Shown here: in pieces, positions 49,201 through 61,479 of the stretch
How positions within the stretch are numbered: the stretch's first letter is position 1
Layout: each line of letters starts with the position of its first letter
Source: Ligustrum vulgare
Lineage: Eukaryota; Streptophyta; Magnoliopsida; Lamiales; Oleaceae
Direction: 5' to 3'
Assembly: GCA_963555705.1 (NCBI GenBank)
Contig: OY743176.1
Location: forward strand, 38,734,497 to 38,798,496
Length of the DNA: 64,000 nucleotides
The notes under the pieces: generated by a model
The model's database searches: none
What the model was told of the DNA's origin: nothing
What the model saw: only the letters and a program-made list of their open reading frames with translations
Position numbers and translations under genes: made by a program

Positions 49201-50888
49201 TGACTTCGTGATGGCAATTTTTGAAAATATTATACCGGTATTTAAATTTAACCACGGAAGTTATTTGCATTGGAGGAAAGTCGAAATTACACAAAGTTAC
49301 CAGGTTTTGTTAGACGTGTTTGATATATGACAGTAATTAAATAAAATTCAATAGTTTTAGGTGTAATCTTAAAAAATTAAGATACATAGTGAGTTTAAAT
49401 AATTATTTTTCTTTTTCTTTTCTGTTCGCAACTGAAAAATACATTACTGATTAGATAATTAATTCAGTATAACCGGGTTTAATTTTTATAAGTTCTCGGA
49501 TTAAGTCGATTATGTATATATTAACGTTTCCTCTAAGTGTCGAAATTCGAAATTCGTAAGAGGTTGACATGTACGGGATTCGCACATTGCATTAGCGTTC
49601 TTTGGAATTGTTTCTCTCTTAATAAATTCTAGTCTTTGCATAACTTTTTGCATTTCAAGTTCACGGTAATCAATCATCTAAAATTTGTTAATTTTATACT
49701 TTAACATTTTTTTTCTTTTTTTTAAAGCAATTTAAGAATTTTCCAGGGAAATCTTGAAACGGATAAACCCTGAACTTTCTTTGTTATTTGCCATAATTTT
49801 CTTTTATGAATGATCGTTTACTATTTTTTTTTTATACAAAAATACCACTATTGCTGTTAATTTTCTATAATGAAAAATAAACACAGTGACCAATTTAAAT
49901 TTTATGTTTCGAAGTTAGGAAACCGAAAATTTCTGTTAATTCTACTAATAAAATCTTTGAGAAGTTAAGGTTCTCGATTTGTGATGGAAAATCCTTCCCC
50001 GGTAATACTCGAGGTAACCTCCGACGAAGAGGCCTGTTTTTGGAGACACTAGAAAAGATGGCTGTGACAGCGGCTGAGATGTTGAAGATAATTGTTTGTT
50101 ATCGAAGTTATTGGCTGATGTGGAGGCAAATGCAGATGATTCCGACGAAATACTGGATGTGACACATGGTATTCAAAACACTGAAGAATGACACATTCCC
50201 CGTTCGAACCCGTTTTGAAAATTCCGTCGACGATGATTGTATAATTTTGGATGGGAGCACGGATAAGCTGTTGGCAGTTGAAGCACATCATCTGTTAGTA
50301 GTCAAGTGCCTATTTAGCATTCCATGGTTTAGAATGTTACATAACGTTTCAGAAACTACAAATTCAAAAGAAGATATTTTAAAACAAGCAGTTATAAACT
50401 CGTGTTATGAACAATCGTGCAATTTCTTGTTATTTTTGCAGAGGCCAATATATATATAGAGAATCTTATATATATGTTAAGAAGTAGATTAGATTGAAAA
50501 CGTGGCTTTGTAGTTGCAACTATAATAAAAAATAGTAATTAAAAAGGAGAATCTCTCAGAATTTTTACCAATAAGATATATTTAATAGCATTACACAAAA
50601 CTCATATCCATGATGATTCGGTAATTATTATTAAGGTTGTATCAACTCATTGAATTTTAGTTTTGCATATACTTTGATGAGTGTTAGTTTGATAGCGTGG
50701 GGTCAAATGAGTGACTTCGTGATGGCAATTTTTGAAAATATTATACCGGTATTTAAATTTAACCACGGAAGTTATTTGCATTGGAGGAAAGTCGAAATTA
50801 CACAAAGTTACCAGGTTTTGTTAGACGTGTTTGATATATGACAGTAATTAAATAAAATTCAATAGTTTTAGGTGTAATCTTAAAAAAT
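40298..50888 (+). repeat. Higher-order block, copy A (seven units, ~10.59 kb)
   Basis: Covers the units at 40907, 42421, 43935, 45449, 46960, 48473 and 49984. Each carries private variants in a fixed order: CATATCG marker; CACCGAAGAATG with GACGGTGATTG; two standard units; then TTTAGCATTCC with GAAGATATT alternating with a standard unit twice. The same order recurs in copy B at an offset of 10590-10591 bp. Inside the block the last four units form a two-unit repeat of about 3.02 kb. The block starts at the first diagnostic base (AATGAAG) and ends before the same base recurs at 50889. Confidence 0.93.
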
Positions 50889-53800
50889 GAAGATACATAG
50901 TGAGTTTAAATAATTCTTTTTCTTTTTCTTTTCAGTTCGCAACTGAAAAATACATTACTGATTAGATAATTAATTCAGTATAACCGGGTTTAATTTTTAT
51001 AAGTTCTCGGATTAAGTAGATTATGTATATATTAACGTTTCCTCTAAGTGTCGAAATTCGAAATTCGTAAGAGGTTGACATGTACGGGATTCGCACATTG
51101 CATTAGCGTTCTTTGGAATTGTTTCTCTCTTAATAAATTCTAGTCTTTGCATAACTTTTGCATTTCAAGTTCACGGTAATCAATCATCTAAATTTTGTTA
51201 ATTTTATATTTTAACATTTTTTTCTTTGTTTTTAAAGCAATTTAAGAATTTTCCAGGGAAATCTTGAAACGGATAAACCCTGAACTTTCTTTGTTATTTG
51301 CCATCAGTTTTCTTTTATGAATGATCATTTACTATTTATTTTTTTTATACAAAAATACCACTATTGCTGTTAATTTTCTATAATGAAAAATAAACACAGT
51401 GACCAATTTAAATTTCATGTTTCGAAGTTAGGAAACTGACAATTTCTGTTAATTCTACTAATAAAATCTTTGAGAAGTTAAGGTTCTCGATTTGTGATGG
51501 AAAATCCTTCCCCGGTAATACTCGAGGTAACATCCGACGAAGAGGCCTGTTTTTGGAGACACTAGAAAAGATGGCTGTGACAGCGGCTGAGATGTTGAAG
51601 ATAATTGTTTGTTATCGAAGTTATTGGCTGATGTGGAGGCAAATGCAGATGATTCTGACGAAATACTGGATGTGACACATGGTATTCAAAACACTGAAGA
51701 ATGACACATTCCCCGTTCGAACCCGTTTTGAAAATTCCGTCGACGATGATTGTATAATTTTGGATGGGAGCACGGATAAGCTGTTGGCAGTTGAAGCACA
51801 TCATCTGTTAGTAGTCAAGTGCCTATTTATCATTCCATGGTTTAGAATGTTACATATCGTTTCAGAAACTACAAATTCAAAAGAAAATATTTTAAAACAA
51901 GCAGTTATAAACTCGTGTTATGAACAATCGTGCAATTTCTTGTTATTTTTGCAGAGGCCAATATATATATAGAGAATCTTACATATATGTTAAGAAGTAG
52001 ATTAGATTGAAAACGTGGCTTTGTAGTTGCAACTATAATAAAAAATAGTAATTAAAAAGGAGAATCTCTCAGAATTTTTTCCAATAAGATATATTTAAGA
52101 GCATTACACAAAACTCATATCCATGATGATTCGGTAATTATTATTAAGGTTGTATCAACTCATCGAATTTTAGTTTTGCATATACTTTGATGAGTGTTAG
52201 TTTGATAGCGTGGGGTCAAATGAGTGACTTCGTGATGGCAATTTTTGAAAATATTATTCCGGTATTTAAATTTAACCACGGAAGTTATTTGCATAGGAGG
52301 AAAGTCGAAATTACACAAAGTAACCTGGTTTTGTTAGACGTGTTTGATATATGACAGTAATTAAATAAAATTCAATAGTTTTAGGTGTAATCTTAAAAAA
52401 TGAAGATACATAGTGAGTTTAAATAATTCTTTTTCTTTTTCTTTTCAGTTCGCAACTGAAAAATACATTACTGATTAGATAATTAATTCAGTATAACCGG
52501 GTTTAATTTTTATAAGTTCTCGGATTAAGTAGATTATGTATATATTAACGTTTCCTCTAAGTGTCGAAATTCGAAATTCGTAAGAGGTTGACATGTACGG
52601 GATTCGCACATTGCATTAGCGTTCTTTGGAATTGTTTCTCTCTTAATAAATTCTAGTCTTTGCATAACTTTTTGCATTTCAAGTTCACGGTAATCAATCA
52701 TCTAAATTTTGTTAATTTTATATTTTAACATTTTTTTCTTTGTTTTTAAAGCAATTTAAGAATTTTCCAGGGAAATCTTGAAACGGATAAACCCTGAACT
52801 TTCTTTGTTATTTGCCATCAGTTTTCTTTTATGAATGATCATTTACTATTTATTTTTTTTATACAAAAATACCACTATTGCTGTTAATTTTCTATAATGA
52901 AAAATAAACACAGTGACCAATTTAAATTTCATGTTTCGAAGTTAGGAAACTGACAATTTCTGTTAATTCTACTAATAAAATCTTTGAGAAGTTAAGGTTC
53001 TCGATTTGTGATGGAAAATCCTTCCCCGGTAATACTCGAGGTAACCTCCGACGAAGAGGCCTGTTTTTGGAGACACTAGAAAAGATGGCTGTGACAGCGG
53101 CTGAGATGTTGAAGATAATTGTTTGTTATCGAAGTTATTGGCTGATGTGGAGGCAAATGCAGATGATTCCGACGAAATACTGGATGTGACACATGGTATT
53201 CAAAACACCGAAGAATGACACATTCCCCGTTCGAACCCGTTTTGAAAATTCCGTCGACGGTGATTGTATAATTTTGGATGGGAGCACGGATAAGCTGTTG
53301 GCAGTTGAAGCACATCATCTGTTAGTAGTCAAGTGCCTATTTATCATTCCATGGTTTAGAATGTTACATAACGTTTCAGAAACTACAAATTCAAAAGAAA
53401 ATATTTTAAAACAAGCAGTTATAAACTCGTGTTATGAACAATCGTGCAATTTCTTGTTATTTTTGCAGAGGCCAATATATATATAGAGAATCTTACATAT
53501 ATGTTAAGAAGTAGATTAGATTGAAAACGTGGCTTTGTAGTTGCAACTATAATAAAAAATAGTAATTAAGAAGGAGAATCTCTCAGAATTTTTACCAATA
53601 AGATATATTTAAGAGCATTACACAAAACTCATATCCATGATGATTCGGTAATTATTATTAAGGTTGTATCAACTCATCGAATTTTAGGTTTGCATATACT
53701 TTGATGAGTGTTAGTTTGATAGCGTGGGGTCAAATGAGTGACTTCGTGATGGAAATTTTTGAAAATATTATTCCGGTATTTAAATTTAACCACGGAAGTT

Positions 53801-56800
53801 ATTTGCATAGGAGGAAAGTCGAAATTACACAAAGTAACCAGGTTTTGTTAGACGTGTTTGATATATGACAGTAAATAAATAAAATTCAATAGTTTTAGGT
53901 GTAATCTTAAAAAATGAAGATACATAGTGAGTTTAAATAATTCTTTTTCTTTTTCTTTTCAGTTCGCAACTGAAAAATACATTACTGATTAGATAATTAA
54001 TTCAGTATAACCGGGTTTAATTTTTATAAGTTCTCGGATTAAGTAGATTATGTATATATTAACGTTTCCTCTAAGCGTCGAAATTCGAAATTCGTAAGAG
54101 GTTGACATGTACGGGATTCGCACATTGCATTAGCGTTCTTTGGAATTGTTTCTCTCTTAATAAATTCTAGTCTTTGCATAACTTTTTGCATTTCAAGTTC
54201 ACGGTAATCAATCATCTAAATTTTGTTAATTTTATATTTTAACATTTTTTTCTTTGTTTTTAAAGCAATTTAAGAATTTTCCAGGGAAATCTTGAAACGG
54301 ATAAACCCTGAACTTTCTTTGTTATTTGCCATCAGTTTTCTTTTATGAATGATCATTTACTATTTATTTTTTTTATACAAAAATACCACTATTGCTGTTA
54401 ATTTTCTATAATGAAAAATAAACACAGTGACCAATTTAAATTTCATGTTTCGAAGTTAGGAAACTGACAATTTCTGTTAATTCTACTAATAAAATCTTTG
54501 AGAAGTTAAGGTTCTCGATTTGTGATGGAAAATCCTTCCCCGGTAATACTCGAGGTAACCTTCGACGAAGAGGCCTGTTTTAGGAGACACTAGAAAAGAT
54601 GGCTGTGACAGCGGCTGAGATGTTGAAGATAATTGTTTGTTATCGAAGTTATTGGCTGATGTGGAGGCAAATGCAGATGATTCCGACGAAATACTGGATG
54701 TGACACATGGTATTCAAAACACTGAAGAATGACACATTCCCCGTTCGAACCCGTTTTGAAAATTCCGTCGACGATGATTGTATAATTTTGGATGGGAGCA
54801 CGGATAAGCTGTTGGCAGTTGAAGCACATCATCTGTTAGTAGTCAAGTGCCTATTTATCATTCCATGGTTTAGAATGTTACATAACGTTTCAGAAACTAC
54901 AAATTCAAAAGAAAATATTTTAAAACAAGCAGTTATAAACTCGTGTTATGAACAATCGTGCAATTTCTTGTTATTTTTGCAGAGGCCAATATATATATAG
55001 AGAATCTTATATATATGTTAAGAAGTAGATTAGATTGAAAACGTGGCTTTGTAGTTGCAACTATAATAAAAAATAGTAATTAAAAAGGAGAATCTCTCAG
55101 AATTTTTACCAATAAGATATATTTAATAGCATTACACAAAACTCATATCCATGATGATTCGGTAATTATTATTAAGGTTGTATCAACTCATTGAATTTTA
55201 GTTTTGCATATACTTTGATGAGTGTTAGTTTGATAGCGTGGGGTCAAATGAGTGACTTCGTGATGGCAATTTTTGAAAATATTATACCGGTATTTAAATT
55301 TAACCACGGAAGTTATTTGCATTGGAGGAAAGTCGAAATTACACAAAGTTACCAGGTTTTGTTAGACGTGTTTGATATATGACAGTAATTAAATAAAATT
55401 CAATAGTTTTAGGTGTAATCTTAAAAAATTAAGATACATAGTGAGTTTAAATAATTATTTTTCTTTTTCTTTTCTGTTCGCAACTGAAAAATACATTACT
55501 GATTAGATAATTAATTCAGTATAACCGGGTTTAATTTTTATAAGTTCTCGGATTAAGTCGATTATGTATATATTAAATTTTCCTCTAAGCGTCGAAATTC
55601 GAAATTCGTAAGAGGTTGACATGTACGGGATTCGCACATTGCATTAGCGTTCTTTGGAATTGTTTCTCTCTTAATAAATTCTAGTCTTTGCATAACTTTT
55701 TGCATTTCAAGTTCACGGTAATCAATCATCTAAATTTTGTTAATTTTATATTTTAACATTTTTTTCTTTGTTTTTAAAGCAATTTAAGAATTTTCCAGGG
55801 AAATCTTGAAACGGATAAACCCTGAACTTTCTTTGTTATTTGCCATCAGTTTTCTTTTATGAATGATCGTTTACTAATTTTTTTTTTTATACAAAAATAC
55901 CACTATTGCTGTTAATTTTCTATAATGAAAAATAAACACAGTGACCAATTTAAATTTCATGTTTCGAAGTTAGGAAACTGACAATTTCTGTTAATTCTAC
56001 TAATAAAATCTTTGAGAAGTTAAGGTTCTCGATTTGTGATGGAAAATCCTTCCCCGGTAATACTCGAGGTAACCTTCGACGAAGAGGCCTGTTTTAGGAG
56101 ACACTAGAAAAGATGGCTGTGACAGCGGCTGAGATGTTGAAGATAATTGTTTGTTATCGAAGTTATTGGCTGATGTGGAGGCAAATGCAGATGATTCCGA
56201 CGAAATACTGGATGTGACACATGGTATTCAAAACACTGAAGAATGACACATTCCCCGTTCGAACCCGTTTTGAAAATTCCGTCGACGATGATTGTATAAT
56301 TTTGGATGGGAGCACGGATAAGCTGTTGGCAGTTGAAGCACATCATCTGTTAGTAGTCAAGTGCCTATTTATCATTCCATGGTTTAGAATGTTACATAAC
56401 GTTTCAGAAACTACAAATTCAAAAGAAAATATTTTAAAACAAGCAGTTATAAACTCGTGTTATGAACAATCGTGCAATTTCTTGTTATTTTTGCAGAGGC
56501 CAATATATATATAGAGAATCTTATATATATGTTAAGAAGTAGATTAGATTGAAAACGTGGCTTTGTAGTTGCAACTATAATAAAAAATAGTAATTAAAAA
56601 GGAGAATCTCTCAGAATTTTTACCAATAAGATATATTTAATAGCATTACACAAAACTCATATCCATGATGATTCGGTAATTATTATTAAGGTTGTATCAA
56701 CTCATTGAATTTTAGTTTTGCATATACTTTGATGAGTGTTAGTTTGATAGCGTGGGGTCAAATGAGTGACTTCGTGATGGCAATTTTTGAAAATATTATA

Positions 56801-59800
56801 CCGGTATTTAAATTTAACCACGGAAGTTATTTGCATTGGAGGAAAGTCGAAATTACACAAAGTTACCAGGTTTTGTTAGACGTGTTTGATATATGACAGT
56901 AATTAAATAAAATTCAATAGTTTTAGGTGTAATCTTAAAAAATTAAGATACATAGTGAGTTTAAATAACTATTTTTCTTTTTCTTTTCTGTTCGCAACTG
57001 AAAAATACATTACTGATTAGATAATTAATTCAGTATAACCGGGTTTAATTTTTATAAGTTCTCGGATTAAGTCGATTATGTATATATTAACGTTTCCTCT
57101 AAGTGTCGAAATTCGAAATTCGTAAGAGGTTGACATGTACGGGATTCGCACATTGCATTAGCGTTCTTTGGAATTGTTTCTCTCTTAATAAATTCTAGTC
57201 TTTGCATAACTTTTTGCATTTCAAGTTCACGGTAATCAATCATCTAAATTTTGTTAATTTTATATTTTAACATTTTTTTCTTTGTTTTTAAAGCAATTTA
57301 AGAATTTTCCAGGGAAATCTTGAAACGGATAAACCCTGAACTTTCTTTGTTATTTGCCATAATTTTCTTTTATGAATGATCGTTTACTATTTTTTTTTTA
57401 TACAAAAATACCACTATTGCTGTTAATTTTCTATAATGAAAAATAAACACAGTGACCAATTTAAATTTTATGTTTCGAAGTTAGGAAACCGAAAATTTCT
57501 GTTAATTCTACTAATAAAATCTTTGAGAAGTTAAGGTTCTCGATTTGTGATGGAAAATCCTTCCCCGGTAATACTCGAGGTAACCTCCGACGAAGAGGCC
57601 TGTTTTTGGAGACACTAGAAAAGATGGCTGTGACAGCGGCTGAGATGTTGAAGATAATTGTTTGTTATCGAAGTTATTGGCTGATGTGGAGGCAAATGCA
57701 GATGATTCCGACGAAATACTGGATGTGACACATGGTATTCAAAACACTGAAGAATGACACATTCCCCGTTCGAACCCGTTTTGAAAATTCCGTCGACGAT
57801 GATTGTATAATTTTGGATGGGAGCACGGATAAGCTGTTGGCAGTTGAAGCACATCATCTGTTAGTAGTCAAGTGCCTATTTAGCATTCCATGGTTTAGAA
57901 TGTTACATAACGTTTCAGAAACTACAAATTCAAAAGAAGATATTTTAAAACAAGCAGTTATAAACTCGTGTTATGAACAATCGTGCAATTTCTTGTTATT
58001 TTTGCAGAGGCCAATATATATATAGAGAATCTTATATATATGTTAAGAAGTAGATTAGATTGAAAACGTGGCTTTGTAGTTGCAACTATAATAAAAAATA
58101 GTAATTAAAAAGGAGAATCTCTCAGAATTTTTACCAATAAGATATATTTAATAGCATTACACAAAACTCATATCCATGATGATTCGGTAATTATTATTAA
58201 GGTTGTATCAACTCATTGAATTTTAGTTTTGCATATACTTTGATGAGTGTTAGTTTGATAGCGTGGGGTCAAATGAGTGACTTCGTGATGGCAATTTTTG
58301 AAAATATTATACCGGTATTTAAATTTAACCACGGAAGTTATTTGCATTGGAGGAAAGTCGAAATTACACAAAGTTACCAGGTTTTGTTAGACGTGTTTGA
58401 TATATGACAGTAATTAAATAAAATTCAATAGTTTTAGGTGTAATCTTAAAAAATTAAGATACATAGTGAGTTTAAATAATTATTTTTCTTTTTCTTTTCT
58501 GTTCGCAACTGAAAAATACATTACTGATTAGATAATTAATTCAGTATAACCGGGTTTAATTTTTATAAGTTCTCGGATTAAGTCGATTATGTATATATTA
58601 AATTTTCCTCTAAGCGTCGAAATTCGAAATTCGTAAGAGGTTGACATGTACGGGATTCGCACATTGCATTAGCGTTCTTTGGAATTGTTTCTCTCTTAAT
58701 AAATTCTAGTCTTTGCATAACTTTTTGCATTTCAAGTTCACGGTAATCAATCATCTAAATTTTGTTAATTTTATATTTTAACATTTTTTTCTTTGTTTTT
58801 AAAGCAATTTAAGAATTTTCCAGGGAAATCTTGAAACGGATAAACCCTGAACTTTCTTTGTTATTTGCCATCAGTTTTCTTTTATGAATGATCATTTACT
58901 ATTTATTTTTTTTATACAAAAATACCACTATTGCTGTTAATTTTCTATAATGAAAAATAAACACAGTGACCAATTTAAATTTCATGTTTCGAAGTTAGGA
59001 AACTGACAATTTCTGTTAATTCTACTAATAAAATCTTTGAGAAGTTAAGGTTCTCGATTTGTGATGGAAAATCCTTCCCCGGTAATACTCGAGGTAACCT
59101 CCGACGAAGAGGCCTGTTTTAGGAGACACTAGAAAAGATGGCTGTGACAGCGGCTGAGATGTTGAAGATAATTGTTTGTTATCGAAGTTATTGGCTGATG
59201 TGGAGGCAAATGCAGATGATTCCGACGAAATACTGGATGTGACACATGGTATTCAAAACACTGAAGAATGACACATTCCCCGTTCGAACCCGTTTTGAAA
59301 ATTCCGTCGACGATGATTGTATAATTTTGGATGGGAGCACGGATAAGCTGTTGGCAGTTGAAGCACATCATCTGTTAGTAGTCAAGTGCCTATTTATCAT
59401 TCCATGGTTTAGAATGTTACATAACGTTTCAGAAACTACAAATTCAAAAGAAAATATTTTAAAACAAGCAGTTATAAACTCGTGTTATGAACAATCGTGC
59501 AATTTCTTGTTATTTTTGCAGAGGCCAATATATATATAGAGAATCTTATATATATGTTAAGAAGTAGATTAGATTGAAAACGTGGCTTTGTAGTTGCAAC
59601 TATAATAAAAAATAGTAATTAAAAAGGAGAATCTCTCAGAATTTTTACCAATAAGATATATTTAATAGCATTACAAAAAACTCATATCCATGATGATTCG
59701 GTAATTATTATTAAGGTTGTATCAACTCATTGAATTTTAGTTTTGCATATACTTTGATGAGTGTTAGTTTGATAGCGTGGGGTCAAATGAGTGACTTCGT

Positions 59801-61479
59801 GATGGCAATTTTTGAAAATATTATACCGGTATTTAAATTTAACCACGGAAGTTATTTGCATTGGAGGAAAGTCGAAATTACACAAAGTTACCAGGTTTTG
59901 TTAGACGTGTTTGATATATGACAGTAATTAAATAAAATTCAATAGTTTTAGGTGTAATCTTAAAAAATTAAGATACATAGTGAGTTTAAATAATTATTTT
60001 TCTTTTTCTTTTCTGTTCGCAACTGAAAAATACATTACTGATTAGATAATTAATTCAGTATAACCGGGTTTAATTTTTATAAGTTCTCGGATTAAGTCGA
60101 TTATGTATATATTAACGTTTCCTCTAAGTGTCGAAATTCGAAATTCGTAAGAGGTTGACATGTACGGGATTCGCACATTGCATTAGCGTTCTTTGGAATT
60201 GTTTCTCTCTTAATAAATTCTAGTCTTTGCATAACTTTTTGCATTTCAAGTTCACGGTAATCAATCATCTAAAATTTGTTAATTTTATACTTTAACATTT
60301 TTTTTCTTTTTTTTAAAGCAATTTAAGAATTTTCCAGGGAAATCTTGAAACGGATAAACCCTGAACTTTCTTTGTTATTTGCCATAATTTTCTTTTATGA
60401 ATGATCGTTTACTATTTTTTTTTTATACAAAAATACCACTATTGCTGTTAATTTTCTATAATGAAAAATAAACACAGTGACCAATTTAAATTTTATGTTT
60501 CGAAGTTAGGAAACCGAAAATTTCTGTTAATTCTACTAATAAAATCTTTGAGAAGTTAAGGTTCTCGATTTGTGATGGAAAATCCTTCCCCGGTAATACT
60601 CGAGGTAACCTCCGACGAAGAGGCCTGTTTTTGGAGACACTAGAAAAGATGGCTGTGACAGCGGCTGAGATGTTGAAGATAATTGTTTGTTATCGAAGTT
60701 ATTGGCTGATGTGGAGGCAAATGCAGATGATTCCGACGAAATACTGGATGTGACACATGGTATTCAAAACACTGAAGAATGACACATTCCCCGTTCGAAC
60801 CCGTTTTGAAAATTCCGTCGACGATGATTGTATAATTTTGGATGGGAGCACGGATAAGCTGTTGGCAGTTGAAGCACATCATCTGTTAGTAGTCAAGTGC
60901 CTATTTAGCATTCCATGGTTTAGAATGTTACATAACGTTTCAGAAACTACAAATTCAAAAGAAGATATTTTAAAACAAGCAGTTATAAACTCGTGTTATG
61001 AACAATCGTGCAATTTCTTGTTATTTTTGCAGAGGCCAATATATATATAGAGAATCTTATATATATGTTAAGAAGTAGATTAGATTGAAAACGTGGCTTT
61101 GTAGTTGCAACTATAATAAAAAATAGTAATTAAAAAGGAGAATCTCTCAGAATTTTTACCAATAAGATATATTTAATAGCATTACACAAAACTCATATCC
61201 ATGATGATTCGGTAATTATTATTAAGGTTGTATCAACTCATTGAATTTTAGTTTTGCATATACTTTGATGAGTGTTAGTTTGATAGCGTGGGGTCAAATG
61301 AGTGACTTCGTGATGGCAATTTTTGAAAATATTATACCGGTATTTAAATTTAACCACGGAAGTTATTTGCATTGGAGGAAAGTCGAAATTACACAAAGTT
61401 ACCAGGTTTTGTTAGACGTGTTTGATATATGACAGTAATTAAATAAAATTCAATAGTTTTCGGTGTAATCTTAAAAAAT
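50889..61479 (+). repeat. Higher-order block, copy B (seven units, ~10.59 kb)
   Basis: Repeats copy A unit for unit (51497, 53011, 54525, 56039, 57550, 59064, 60575). By eye only two differences were found: a T lost near 51155, and a GATCC versus GATCA plus T-run change at about 48301 versus 58890. All short frames are identical in the seven pairs. The junction with copy A lies between 50806 and 50889, inside a unit and not at a unit boundary. Confidence 0.93.

Noticed and set aside
40298..61479. CRISPR-like or rDNA array
   Set aside because: The unit is 1.5 kb without short repeats and spacers, and contains no rRNA sequence.
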